DNA of 18,132 nucleotides, from the NCBI GenBank assembly GCA_031278115.1, contig JAITKZ010000009.1, forward strand, positions 1-18,132, given 5' to 3'. The position numbers and the translations under genes are program-made. This stretch comes from Endomicrobium sp. (GTDB lineage: Bacteria > Elusimicrobiota > Endomicrobiia > Endomicrobiales > Endomicrobiaceae). Position 1 is the stretch's first letter; the number at the start of each line of letters is the position of its first letter. The notes under the pieces were generated by a model, which was given only the letters and a program-made list of their open reading frames with translations, did no database searches and was not told the DNA's origin. Below, piece after piece: positions 1-8,198 of the stretch.

Positions 1-516
1 AATCCTCAAGAGTTGGAAGAAGAAAGAAGGCTTATGTACGTCGGTATGACAAGAGCTATAAAAAATCTCTATTTGTGCTGGGCTACAGAGAGAACTGTCT
101 ATGGCAAAACTAAATGGAACATGCCTTCAAGATTTATCACTGAAGCAGGATTTAGGGAAGAAGTTATTGAAAGACAACACAACATTAAAAACTTTAATCA
201 GGGATTTTATAGAACAAAATGGAATGCAGCTTCTAACAGCAAACAGTATAATAATTTTTCCAGAGCAAAAATTTCGTATAGAAGCGAAGATTCATACAAA
301 TATAGCGAATTAACTAAAGACGAGCCTCTTTATACTCCCAGTTCAGATTCAAGTCCTTATAAAATAGGGACCATCGTTTCACATCCCATTTTTGGAAAAG
401 GCAAGATTATTGAAAAAAATGGTATTGGAAACGATTTAAAACTTGTTGTTTTGTTTGAAACAGGGCAATGGAAGAAGCTTCTTGCAAGAGTTGCTAATTT
501 GAGCGTTATATCCTGA
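1..516 (+). CDS. uvrD: UvrD/PcrA-type superfamily 1 DNA helicase, C-terminal fragment (5' end outside window)
   Basis: The frame is open from base 1 and ends at TGA 514-516, so only the last 171 codons of a helicase that is normally 650-750 residues long are seen. The fragment opens with helicase motif VI (EEERRLMYVGMTRA), whose arginine contacts ATP in SF1A helicases. It continues through the conserved RAIKNLYLCWA stretch and PSRFITE. After a low-complexity linker rich in Ser, Asn, Tyr and Lys comes the small Tudor-like C-terminal domain typical of PcrA/UvrD (IGTIVSHPIFGKGKII, then VLFETGQWKKLLARVANL). In PcrA this domain binds RNA polymerase. The family unwinds DNA 3'-5' in nucleotide-excision and mismatch repair and removes RecA or stalled polymerase. 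The family call is secure. The sequence does not separate uvrD from pcrA naming. The stop lies 69 bp from the end of the convergent small gene. Confidence 0.92.
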   Translation, partial: NPQELEEERRLMYVGMTRAIKNLYLCWATERTVYGKTKWNMPSRFITEAGFREEVIERQHNIKNFNQGFYRTKWNAASNSKQYNNFSRAKISYRSEDSYKYSELTKDEPLYTPSSDSSPYKIGTIVSHPIFGKGKIIEKNGIGNDLKLVVLFETGQWKKLLARVANLSVIS

Positions 517-584
517 GCGCAATTTATTTATAATTTCTTAATTGAAAAAAGATACCTTATGTGACAATTTTTTCTTAACTCTTG

Positions 585-761
585 CTAATCTTCATCTATA
601 ATTTGTTCAGATTGAATTTCTTCAGCGTTTGATTCTACTTCGTTCTGCAGCAAAGCTTTTTCGTTCTTGGTAAGAGGCGTTTTGAGCAAAGTGCTTATTG
701 CCAGTATCACTATTACTATTAAAAGTACCAGTGCAATTCCTAATTTATGTTTGTCTTTCAT
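585..761 (-). CDS. Small single-span membrane protein, 58 aa, function unknown
   Basis: I do not recognise this peptide. I start it at the ATG at 761 because a near-perfect ribosome binding site, GGAGGAG, sits two bases upstream of it. A longer reading from 791 would put this Shine-Dalgarno inside the coding sequence. The protein has a basic N-terminus (MKDKHK) and one strongly hydrophobic helix at about residues 7-25 (LGIALVLLIVIVILAIS). An acidic, Gln/Glu-rich tail of about 30 residues ends in IIDED. This layout fits a small inner-membrane anchor with either the short N-terminus or the acidic tail in the cytoplasm. It is convergent with the helicase gene and divergent from the nucleosidase gene. 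The strong ribosome site is the main argument that it is translated. No homology is claimed. Confidence 0.6.
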   Translation of the reverse strand: MKDKHKLGIALVLLIVIVILAISTLLKTPLTKNEKALLQNEVESNAEEIQSEQIIDED

Positions 762-802
762 TTCTCCTCCAAACAATATATATTTATACACCTGCCTTTA
801 GT

Positions 803-831
803 ATTCTATGAAATTGAATAATTTTATACAA
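803..831 (-). promoter_or_regulatory. Candidate promoter of the 58-aa membrane protein gene
   Basis: Read on the - strand: TTGTAT, 17-bp spacer, TAGAAT. The -10 hexamer matches the sigma-70 consensus at five of six positions, the -35 at only three. The start site would lie about 35 bases before the ATG at 761. Such patterns arise easily by chance in AT-rich DNA. Confidence 0.3.
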
Positions 832-838
832 TGCTTAC

Positions 839-1540
839 ATGGATTTTAAAACATTTTTTGGAATATTTGAAAAAGACATAAAACATAACTGTATTATCTG
901 CCAAAGTTATGATATATCTTTATTTTCAGACAAAATTTCCGTCGGTTTATTTGTAAAGTGTGCAAACATCGCAAACGCCACTGTAATAGCTTTAAAAAAT
1001 AATTTTCTTGCAGGTGACGTAATTCTACATCTAAAAAATACAATTTGCGAAAACATACTTTTATTCAGCAGCTGCGGTGGCTGCAATGGAAGAGGTTATG
1101 GCGATATAATTATAATTGACAAAGCTTATAATCTTGAAAGTTTTTCAACTATGTTGAACTTCAAAGAAGAAGCTGAGTATTCCCAATCAACACGACTCTT
1201 ATTTAATGATTTTTTGGCAAAAAGCGGCATAGCTGATATAATAAAAACAAATTCTGCATGTGTAAGCTCTTTGGTTTTAGAGTCAAATTTCTTAAGTTGG
1301 TTTAAGAAAAAAGAAGTTTCTGTCGCCGATATGGAATCTTCAATAATTTTTTCAGCGGCAAAACACATAAACAAAAGTGCAATAGGGTTAGCATATGTTA
1401 CGGATTTTATAGGACAAGCTCCAACGATACAGATAGATACCACAAACAAACAAAAAATAGCATCTTCTAGAAAAAAATTAGCGGAATCTCTTGTGAAATT
1501 TTGCGATAGAATTGAATATGACAACTTTAAATGCGACTAA
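839..1540 (+). CDS. Nucleoside phosphorylase/nucleosidase superfamily protein (MTA/SAH-nucleosidase-like fold)
   Basis: The 233-residue protein matches the PNP/UDP-phosphorylase fold. It has the phosphate/ribose-loop region LLFSSCGGCNGRGYGDIII (about residues 74-92), corresponding to the family pattern SAGG...GDhhh. It also has the ribose-binding block VADMESS (162-168), with the Met-Glu pair (M165, E166) that contacts the ribose hydroxyls. The AYVTD segment follows, with D189 at the place of the catalytic Asp that protonates the base. These residues favour a purine-type nucleosidase or phosphorylase. Candidates include MTA/SAH nucleosidase and futalosine hydrolase, and I cannot choose between them. 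The Cys pair in SSCGGC is not typical. No convincing Shine-Dalgarno precedes the ATG at 839. The gene overlaps the next one by 23 bp, so the two are probably co-transcribed. Confidence 0.75.
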   Translation: MDFKTFFGIFEKDIKHNCIICQSYDISLFSDKISVGLFVKCANIANATVIALKNNFLAGDVILHLKNTICENILLFSSCGGCNGRGYGDIIIIDKAYNLESFSTMLNFKEEAEYSQSTRLLFNDFLAKSGIADIIKTNSACVSSLVLESNFLSWFKKKEVSVADMESSIIFSAAKHINKSAIGLAYVTDFIGQAPTIQIDTTNKQKIASSRKKLAESLVKFCDRIEYDNFKCD

Positions 1541-2840
1541 CCTTATTGCAAGTAGATTCCCTCATTTTGGAATAAATAAATCAAGAGAAATTCTAAGACT
1601 CTTGCACGAAATATCAAGTATTGAAAAAATTACAATCAGTGATATACTTGCTACATCAACGACAAAAGACTACGAATCAACTAAAAAGCAACTCCTCAAG
1701 CGCAGATACCCAAGAACTTTCGGAAAAGTTCCTTTGAGTTCTTTCTATCTGCCAAAATATGAAGTTGGTACAGCTGCAAAAGCCGAAATAACCGCCGACC
1801 AGTTCTATCCAAAAAATATTTATTATGAACCTGAAGCAAAAAAGTCCACCTTATTTGAAAATGTAAAAATTTTATTCCCAAACTCTCAATACAATGAAAT
1901 AGAATCTTTAAAAAACTTTGTTAAAAGCAGCTCGTTCACATTAAAAGATTACAATAATCGCTCCGACAATTTATTTTTAATAAAAGAAAAATATAATTTT
2001 TTAAAAAGATGTCCATGCACATCAGGTGTAGTAACTTGCGGGTATTCTATTATAAATTTAGGTATGGGCTGTATATACGACTGCAGTTATTGCTTTTTAC
2101 AGGGTTATCAAAATATCCCCGGAATAGTTATCCCTTACAATATAACAGATTACCTTGAAGATGAAAAAATTGGCAGATCGACACAAGTTCTTTTTAACTA
2201 TACAAGAATTGGCAGCGGAGAGTTTACCGACTCTCTAGTTTTTGACCATATTACAGATTTCTCAACTTTTATAATTAATTACTTTAAAAATAAAAAAGAT
2301 ATATTCTTTGAGTTCAAGACGAAAAGTTCAAATATACAAAACCTTTTAAACGCAGGGGGGCAAGAAAATATTGTAGCCGCTTGGAGCGTCAACTCTAACG
2401 AAATGACAAAAAGCAATGAATTTAAAGCGGCTCCTATACAAGAAAGATTAGAATCAGCAAAAAAGTGCGCACAAGCTGGGTTCAGCACTGCATTCCATTT
2501 TGATCCTATAATTTACTACCAAGATTGGATGCGGGGATATAAAGAATCTGTAGATATGATTTTTGATATTGTTCCTAATTCAAGCATAAAATGGATTAGC
2601 CTTGGGACACTCAGAATGCCTGCCTATCAAAAAATAATTATTGAAAATCGTTTTCCAGAAACGGAAATTCTTAATGGAGAACTGCTGCTAGGACACGATT
2701 ATAAATTAAGATATTATGAAAATTTAAGAATAGAAATGTATAAATTTATAAACCAAAGAATTCAATCAAAAAAATCTAAAGCAATAGTATATTTGTGTAT
2801 GGAACCAACGAAGGTATGGGAGTCTGTGTTTAAAGTATAA
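1518..2840 (+). CDS. Radical SAM protein of the spore photoproduct lyase (SPL) superfamily
   Basis: The 440-residue protein carries the radical SAM cluster motif CIYDCSYC (C185, C189, C192; CX3CX2C), which binds the 4Fe-4S cluster and S-adenosylmethionine. An extra Cys-rich stretch, CPCTSGVVTCGY (C165, C167, C174), lies just before it. The blocks downstream (IGSGEFTDSL, FEFKTKSSNI, AWSVNSNE, FHFDPIIYY, ISLGTLRMP and the C-terminal YLCMEP..VWE) are those I associate with SPL-like proteins of non-sporulating bacteria rather than with Bacillus SplB. SplB reverses the spore photoproduct (a thymine dimer) in DNA. The substrate of this subfamily is unknown to me. An alternative TTG start at 1512 exists. 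I prefer ATG 1518, although neither has a clear ribosome site. Translation is probably coupled to the overlapping upstream gene. Confidence 0.82.
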   Translation: MTTLNATNLIASRFPHFGINKSREILRLLHEISSIEKITISDILATSTTKDYESTKKQLLKRRYPRTFGKVPLSSFYLPKYEVGTAAKAEITADQFYPKNIYYEPEAKKSTLFENVKILFPNSQYNEIESLKNFVKSSSFTLKDYNNRSDNLFLIKEKYNFLKRCPCTSGVVTCGYSIINLGMGCIYDCSYCFLQGYQNIPGIVIPYNITDYLEDEKIGRSTQVLFNYTRIGSGEFTDSLVFDHITDFSTFIINYFKNKKDIFFEFKTKSSNIQNLLNAGGQENIVAAWSVNSNEMTKSNEFKAAPIQERLESAKKCAQAGFSTAFHFDPIIYYQDWMRGYKESVDMIFDIVPNSSIKWISLGTLRMPAYQKIIIENRFPETEILNGELLLGHDYKLRYYENLRIEMYKFINQRIQSKKSKAIVYLCMEPTKVWESVFKV

Positions 2841-2927
2841 TCCTCAATGGTTAAAATAGCTTATAAAGAATACAAGAGATTCTATCACAATAAAACCAAA
2901 TTGTCTCTGTGTATAATTTCGTCTTCT

Positions 2928-3968
2928 TCAGTATCTATAATCTTCTTTTATGTTTTTTTTGCCCTTTATTTTTTCAACAACACTGCTATCATAATTAGTT
3001 AGCCCTCTGGCAAAGTCCTTTTTGGTTTCTGCATTAGCTATATTTACTGTATCTCCCCTATGAAAAGTCCCGCTTATTTTGACAATACCTGCAGGGAGCA
3101 AACTTTTACCTTTGTTTAATAAAATATCAGCTGCTTTATTGTCAACGAATATAGTTCCTTTAGACTTTTTACTAAAAGCTATCCAAGATTTTTTAGCTTG
3201 AAGACATTGTTTTTCTGCTTTGATAACAGTTCCTGCTTGACAATCGGAAACAATGTCTTTTAACAAATTAAGCTTTGAACCGTTGGTTATAACAGTCTCT
3301 ACGCCTGAAGATGCAGCTATCTTTGCGGCAGTGATTTTTGTTTTCATTCCGCCTGTGCCTTTCCCGCTTGAAGAACCGCTTGTAGCATAGCTTTCTATGT
3401 CTTCAGTTATTTTATCAATTTTGGGTATAAGTTCAGACGTTGCCGGATTTCCTCTGTAGAAACCATCTACGTCTGTAAAAATTATAAGTTTGTCCGCATC
3501 TATGGTAGCAGCGACAAGCGCAGCTAAAGTGTCATTATCGCCAAAATTTATTTCGCTTATAGACACTGTATCATTTTCATTTATTATAGGTATCACTTTA
3601 TTCTGTATTAAAACATTCAAAGTGTTCCTAGCATTTATATATTCCGCCCTTTTATCAAAAACTTCTCTAGTTAAAAGAATTTGAGCGACTGTCTTCCCAT
3701 ATTTTATGAATGCATCTGAATATGCATTCATAACCAAAGGTTGCCCTACAGCCGCAAAAGCCTGCTTTTCTCTTGTGGTTTTAGGATTAGAGCACATGCC
3801 AAGCTTTGCTCTACCCGCACCGACTGCACCCGAGCTTACAATTATAATTTCGTGATTGTCATCTTGAAGTTCAGAAAGACGCTGCGCTAAATTAAACATA
3901 TATTCTCTGTTTAATAAACCATCTTTAAATGTAATCGTGCTTGTCCCGACTTTTATTACTAATCTCAT
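2928..3968 (-). CDS. proB: Glutamate 5-kinase (kinase domain plus C-terminal PUA domain)
   Basis: This cytoplasmic enzyme phosphorylates the gamma-carboxylate of glutamate with ATP, the first step of proline synthesis. The 346-residue protein shows the amino-acid-kinase start MRLVIKVGTST (residues 1-11) and IIVSSGAVGAGRAKLG. The substrate and nucleotide blocks are INENDTVS, FGDNDTLAALVA and FTDVDGFY. The Gly-rich/Lys loop is GKGTGGMKTKI. A PUA domain occupies about residues 260-340, including DNKAADILLNKGKSLLPAGI. Length and order are close to E. coli ProB (367 aa). The ATG at 3968 is preceded by GAGGT. It lies after the gatB terminator, so it is probably its own transcription unit. No proA is next to it in the window. 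It is convergent with the SPL-like gene, with an 87-bp gap. Confidence 0.96.
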   Translation of the reverse strand: MRLVIKVGTSTITFKDGLLNREYMFNLAQRLSELQDDNHEIIIVSSGAVGAGRAKLGMCSNPKTTREKQAFAAVGQPLVMNAYSDAFIKYGKTVAQILLTREVFDKRAEYINARNTLNVLIQNKVIPIINENDTVSISEINFGDNDTLAALVAATIDADKLIIFTDVDGFYRGNPATSELIPKIDKITEDIESYATSGSSSGKGTGGMKTKITAAKIAASSGVETVITNGSKLNLLKDIVSDCQAGTVIKAEKQCLQAKKSWIAFSKKSKGTIFVDNKAADILLNKGKSLLPAGIVKISGTFHRGDTVNIANAETKKDFARGLTNYDSSVVEKIKGKKNIKEDYRY

Positions 3969-4023
3969 TTTACCTCTTATAAAAAACTTCTTCTTTTACG
4001 CAAAATTCTAACGCTTTAAAGCA

Positions 4024-4040
4024 ATCATGTCAAACATGAT
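4024..4040. repeat. 17-bp perfect palindrome upstream of proB (possible operator or small hairpin)
   Basis: ATCATGT-CAA-ACATGAT: two 7-bp arms around three bases, 56 bp upstream of the proB start. The position suits an operator or a leader hairpin, but no regulator is encoded nearby and a single palindrome of this size can be chance. Confidence 0.3.
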
Positions 4041-4082
4041 AAATAAAAATATACTGCAGATTTAAAAGGCTAAAATAACAAA

Positions 4083-4111
4083 AAAGGAGCCGCAAAAAAA
4101 GCGACTCCTTT
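4083..4111 (-). terminator. Intrinsic terminator of the gatC-corA-gatA-gatB operon
   Basis: The arms at 4083-4093 and 4101-4111 pair over 11 positions with one C-A mismatch and a GC-rich core. The loop is seven bases. On the - strand the stem is followed by a run of T. It starts 20 bp after the gatB stop. The + strand side is also A/T flanked, so some two-way activity is possible. Confidence 0.85.
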
Positions 4112-4130
4112 AAAAATCTAAATATCGCAT

Positions 4131-5585
4131 TTATACTTTCAATTTTTCTAAAAGAATTTTATTTACAATCTGAGGATTTGCCTGTCCTTTAGATTTTTTC
4201 ATGACAAGCCCGACTATTGCTCCGATAGCTCTTTCTTTACCTGCCTTAAATTCGGCAACAGCCTTTAGACTCTCGGCAATAGCTTCATCGCAAATCTTCA
4301 TAATCGCCGACTCATCTGAGATTTGAGCTAAGCCTTTTTCTTTTACTATAGTTTCAGGGTCAAAAGATTTCTCATACATTTCTTCAAAAACAGTTTTTGC
4401 AATCTTACCTGAAATAGCACCACTTAAAATAAGAGACACTAGTTTAGCTAAATTTTTGCTTGAAACAGGCGACTCTGAAATATCTATTTTTGAAGCGTTG
4501 AGCTTAGCATTTAACTCAGTTGAAATCCAGTTTGCAACAGGTTTCGCTGCGGCTTTTTTATCTTGCAAATCCTCCAAAGTTTCTTCATAATAATCTGCGA
4601 TCATTCTTGTTGAAGTCAAATAATCTGCGTCATATTCTGACAAACCATAATCGTTTATAAATCTTTTCTTTTTTACTTTAGGAAGTTCAGGAAGCTGTTT
4701 TCTTAAATCTTCAATAAAAGAATCAGGCAAATCAAAAGGAACCAAGTCAGGCTCAGGAAAATATCTGTAATCTAATGCTCCTTCTTTTGTACGCATTGAC
4801 TTTGTTATTCCTTCTTCGGCTTCCCAAAGCCTTGTTTCTTGTATAAGTTTACCTCCTGATTCAAGAACTTCAGTTTGTCTTTCAACTTCGTAAGCTATTG
4901 CGTCTCTCACGCCTGATATAGAATTCATATTTTTGATTTCTACTCTTGTACCAAGCTCTTTTTGCCCAACAGGACGTATGCTTACGTTTACGTCACAACG
5001 CATTTTTCCCTCTTCCATGTTACACTCGGAAGTGCACAAATATTCAACGATATTTTTAAGTTCGGTCAAAAATGATAGAGCTTCTTGGGGAGAACTAAGC
5101 TCAGGCTCTGTAACAAGTTCCATAAGTCCAACACTTGCTCTATTTAAATCAAGAAGAGAATAATCAAGTTTTCTGCTGCCTATTTCGTGAACAAGTTTGC
5201 CAGCATCTTCTTCAAGATGTATCCTAGTTATATTTATAAGTTTCTCTTTACCATCAACATTTATTGTGAGCTTACCTTTTGAACACAACGGCGGCTCAGA
5301 CTGCGTTATTTGATAATTTTTAGGAACATCAGGATAAAAATATTGCTTTCTTGCAAAAGTACATTGTTTATTTATGGTAAAGCCCAAAGCAAGCCCTGTT
5401 TTAACTATGGCTTCAACAGCCTTTTTATTTAGAATTGGAATTGCTCCGGGCTGCGAAGTACATACAACGCAAGTGTTTGCATTAGGCTCTGCTCCAAACT
5501 GAGTAGAACACTCACAAAAAACTTTTGATTTTGTGTTAATTTGCATATGAACTTCAAGACCTACAACTGTTTCGTATTTAGACAT
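4131..5585 (-). CDS. gatB: Asp-tRNA(Asn)/Glu-tRNA(Gln) amidotransferase subunit B
   Basis: GatB activates the misacylated Glu-tRNA(Gln) or Asp-tRNA(Asn) with ATP, and GatA-derived ammonia then converts it to the amide. I start at the ATG at 5585 ([15 protein letters not shown]) because it aligns with the usual family N-terminus and has AGGA upstream. A longer reading from 5639 adds 18 unlikely residues. The 484-residue length is normal. Landmarks include a Cys-rich segment (CEC...CVVC), [48 protein letters not shown] and [11 protein letters not shown]. The tRNA-binding YqeY-like tail (SKGQANP.....ILLEKL) ends the protein. Some normally constant spots differ: [15 protein letters not shown] stands where NRSGVPLLEIVSEPD is usual. 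It is the last gene of the operon, 154 bp after gatA, and no convincing internal promoter was seen in the gap. Confidence 0.96.
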   Translation of the reverse strand: MSKYETVVGLEVHMQINTKSKVFCECSTQFGAEPNANTCVVCTSQPGAIPILNKKAVEAIVKTGLALGFTINKQCTFARKQYFYPDVPKNYQITQSEPPLCSKGKLTINVDGKEKLINITRIHLEEDAGKLVHEIGSRKLDYSLLDLNRASVGLMELVTEPELSSPQEALSFLTELKNIVEYLCTSECNMEEGKMRCDVNVSIRPVGQKELGTRVEIKNMNSISGVRDAIAYEVERQTEVLESGGKLIQETRLWEAEEGITKSMRTKEGALDYRYFPEPDLVPFDLPDSFIEDLRKQLPELPKVKKKRFINDYGLSEYDADYLTSTRMIADYYEETLEDLQDKKAAAKPVANWISTELNAKLNASKIDISESPVSSKNLAKLVSLILSGAISGKIAKTVFEEMYEKSFDPETIVKEKGLAQISDESAIMKICDEAIAESLKAVAEFKAGKERAIGAIVGLVMKKSKGQANPQIVNKILLEKLKV

Positions 5586-5739
5586 TTGTTTATCCTGTTT
5601 ACATATAAAGTAAATATTGCCAAAAAGTTGTTGCGACAATTCACAAAAAATATCCTAATAATTATTCTGGTAAGAAATACATAAGGAAGGGCAGAGCATC
5701 AATAGATTCTTTATCTATTTCATACAATCATTAATTTCT

Positions 5740-7197
5740 TTATAATACAGGATATTTACTTGTGTCAAATCCAGAGATTTTTTCAAATGAACGGGCTATT
5801 TTAAAAAGTTTTGCGTCAGAAAATCTTGCACCCATAAAATGTACACCCATTGGCATACCCGTACTTGTAAAACTACAAGGTACAGTAATTCCCGGGAGAC
5901 CTGCAAGGTTTGCTGCTATAAGAAAAATATCGCATTCTTCAGGCAAAATCTCGCCAAATTTTACAGGCATCTGCAAAGTTGCAGGCGAAAATATAAAGTC
6001 ACATTTTTTGTACGCATCAATTATCTGGTTTATAAGCAATGTTCTCACTTTTTGAGCTTGATGGTAACATCTGTGGTAATTCTTTGCCCCTAAAACATAA
6101 GTTCCAAACAATATTCTCTTTTTAACTTCGTACCCTAACGATTCTGCTCTTGACTTTGCATATTCATCATTTAAGTTTATACCGTTTGGCGATCTATAAC
6201 CATAACGAATACCGTCAAAAGTTGCAATATTTGCCGAAACTTCCGCACACATAATTACCTTATACAGTGCGGGAACATACTTATATGCTGGAACGTCAAT
6301 CTCAACAACTTCCGCACCCTCAAGTTTTATTTTGTTTACGGCATCATTGAAATATTTTGCTATTTCAGAATCTATTTTATAGTCAAAAAGTTGTTTCGGC
6401 ACTCCAATTTTTAAAGTTTTCAAAATATCTGGATTATCTATATCGTTAGTATAGTCTATCCACTCGTTAGGTTCACAAACTGGATCTCTATAATCTTTTC
6501 CAGCTATAACGCTTGTAAGCAAAGCTGCATCGGTTACATCTTTTGCAAATGTTCCTATTTGGTCAAAGGAAGATGCTAATGCGCAAGCGCCGTATCTGCT
6601 TATTAAACCGTAAGACGGCTTATAACCTACTATACCGCAAAATCCAGCAGGTTGCCTTATTGATCCTCCCGTATCGGAACCCAAAGCAAACGGAACCATT
6701 CCCGAAGCAACCGATGCAGCACTTCCACCTGAAGAACCGCCCGGTATCCGCTCAATATCCCAAGGATTTGCAGTTTTTTGATAAGCTGACGTTTCAGTGG
6801 AGCCGCCCATGGCAAACTCATCCATATTTGTTCTTCCCACAAAAATTGCACCTGCATCTTTAAGTTTTTCTATTACCGTAGCGTCGTAAGGAGAAACATA
6901 ATTTTCAAGATATTTAGACGCCGAAGTCATAGATTCGCCTTTGACCATTATGTTATCTTTTATACCAATCGGAACTCCTTCAAGTAATCCGCACTTTGCC
7001 CCTGATTTAAGTTTATTGTCAACTTCCTCAGCTTGTTTTAAGGAATGATCTTCGTTTAATTTAAGAAAAGCTTTCACTTTAGGTTCGGCTTTTCTAATAT
7101 GTTCAAAACATGCTTTTACAGCATCTTCACTTTTTATCTCGTCTGAACAAATTTTTGTCTTTAACTCTTTCACTTTCATTTTTAAGATTTCGTTCAT
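5740..7197 (-). CDS. gatA: Asp-tRNA(Asn)/Glu-tRNA(Gln) amidotransferase subunit A (amidase)
   Basis: GatA is the glutaminase/amidase subunit that releases ammonia from glutamine and passes it through a channel to GatB. The 485-residue protein has the complete amidase-signature triad. K80 lies in VPIGIKDNI, the cis-Ser S155 in GGSSGGSAA and the nucleophile S179 in GSDTGGSIRQPA, each one residue off the S. aureus numbering. The remaining family blocks (FVGRTNMDEFAMGGSTE, GYKPSYGLISRYG, DQIGTFAKDV) are intact. I choose ATG 7197, five bases after the corA stop, rather than the GTG at 7212, which would overlap corA. No strong ribosome site is visible, so coupling to corA translation is likely. With gatB and gatC present, all three subunits are encoded here. 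Confidence 0.97.
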   Translation of the reverse strand: MNEILKMKVKELKTKICSDEIKSEDAVKACFEHIRKAEPKVKAFLKLNEDHSLKQAEEVDNKLKSGAKCGLLEGVPIGIKDNIMVKGESMTSASKYLENYVSPYDATVIEKLKDAGAIFVGRTNMDEFAMGGSTETSAYQKTANPWDIERIPGGSSGGSAASVASGMVPFALGSDTGGSIRQPAGFCGIVGYKPSYGLISRYGACALASSFDQIGTFAKDVTDAALLTSVIAGKDYRDPVCEPNEWIDYTNDIDNPDILKTLKIGVPKQLFDYKIDSEIAKYFNDAVNKIKLEGAEVVEIDVPAYKYVPALYKVIMCAEVSANIATFDGIRYGYRSPNGINLNDEYAKSRAESLGYEVKKRILFGTYVLGAKNYHRCYHQAQKVRTLLINQIIDAYKKCDFIFSPATLQMPVKFGEILPEECDIFLIAANLAGLPGITVPCSFTSTGMPMGVHFMGARFSDAKLFKIARSFEKISGFDTSKYPVL

Positions 7198-7202
7198 AGT
7201 AA

Positions 7203-8195
7203 TTAAAACCACTTTTTCTTTCTAAAATATATAAGCATTGCCAGTATAGTTATAATCATTAATCCAACAGCAAAAAACCATGCTCCTTTTTGTCCAAATA
7301 TAGCGTATTCAGGAAAAAGAACATTCATTCCATAATATCCTGACACTATAAGTACCGGCATTAAAACTGTTGCGATGATTGTTAAAAATTTCATAACTTC
7401 CGTAAGCCTTACAGTAACACTGGACATGTAAACTTCTATCAAGCTAACCACCATTTGGCTTCGCATAACTATCGCCTGATTCATTCTTGCGCACTGCGTG
7501 TAAATATCTCTGAAATATACTAGATATTCTCTTGCGACCAAATTGTTTGTAGCTCTTGTAAAATAAACATATGCTACTTGCTGCGACTCAGCTATCTTTC
7601 TCATAGCAAAAATTACTTTTTTTGTATCAAGAATTTCTTGCATATTTTCTGTCTCTGGATCTTCTAAAATATCGTCCTCAAGAGACTCTATTTTGTCGTC
7701 AATTTTTTCAAGAGTAAATTCGTAACTAGAAACCACTTTGTTAAATATATTGTAAAGTAAGTTTTCAAATCTTTTCATTTCAATTTGAGTTCTGACTTTT
7801 GCCTTTTCGTAAAGAGTTTCCAAAAAGAAAAGCTCTTCCGTATGCACAGTAACAATAAATCCTTTGCCAACAAAGAAGTTAAGTTCGTAGATGCTGTCTT
7901 CAAATTCTTGGAAATAGTTAGGCTTTAATTGTATGCCGTGCACAGCTCCAAAAACATAATTTTCAAATTCCTCAATTTTTGGATAATACTGCGGGAAAAG
8001 ACAATCTTCAATTGACATCTCATGAAACTTAAAAGCTTCAGAAAGAAGTAAAGTTTCATCGTGTGTTAACTCGTGATTTTCAAGATGTATATCAATCCAA
8101 GCAAGTTCAGTTTTCTTCTTGCAATCTTCTATAACTTGCAAAACATTTTCTGTGGCAGTAATTGTACCGTTGATAGAATAGATTGCTTTTAACAT
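7203..8195 (-). CDS. corA: CorA-family magnesium/divalent cation channel
   Basis: CorA forms a pentameric inner-membrane channel for Mg2+ (also Co2+ and Ni2+). The 330-residue protein has the expected large, acidic, helix-rich cytoplasmic domain (about residues 1-265), including a long Glu/Asp-rich coiled segment around KIDDKIESLEDDILEDPE. Two transmembrane helices lie at the end. The first closes with the family signature YYGMN (G289-M290-N291). The second (FFAVGLMIITILAMLIYF) is followed by the basic tail RKKKWF. Length and topology are typical. The gene starts three bases after the gatC stop and ends five bases before gatA, so it is embedded in the amidotransferase operon. A role linking Mg2+ supply to tRNA amidation is only speculation. 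Shared expression is the solid point. Confidence 0.94.
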   Translation of the reverse strand: MLKAIYSINGTITATENVLQVIEDCKKKTELAWIDIHLENHELTHDETLLLSEAFKFHEMSIEDCLFPQYYPKIEEFENYVFGAVHGIQLKPNYFQEFEDSIYELNFFVGKGFIVTVHTEELFFLETLYEKAKVRTQIEMKRFENLLYNIFNKVVSSYEFTLEKIDDKIESLEDDILEDPETENMQEILDTKKVIFAMRKIAESQQVAYVYFTRATNNLVAREYLVYFRDIYTQCARMNQAIVMRSQMVVSLIEVYMSSVTVRLTEVMKFLTIIATVLMPVLIVSGYYGMNVLFPEYAIFGQKGAWFFAVGLMIITILAMLIYFRKKKWF

Positions 8196-8198
8196 TGG

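Noticed and set aside
517..584. Possible hairpin between the helicase end and the 58-aa gene (GAAAAAA...TTTTTTC)
   Set aside because: A/T-only pairing with a 17-base loop and a bulge; too weak to call as a terminator.
1126..1524. 132-codon - strand frame opposite the nucleosidase gene
   Set aside because: The + strand shows clear nucleosidase motifs in this stretch; the antisense frame has no recognisable motif or ribosome site.
3707..3730. Perfect 9-bp inverted repeat (TGAATGCAT / ATGCATTCA) inside proB
   Set aside because: It encodes normal conserved ProB residues (around NAYSDAF) and is probably a by-product of codon choice.
5701..5719. 7-bp hairpin AATAGAT-tcttt-ATCTATT between gatA and gatB
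   Set aside because: Weak AT-only stem with no T-run; gatB shows no convincing promoter of its own, so an operon-splitting terminator is not supported.
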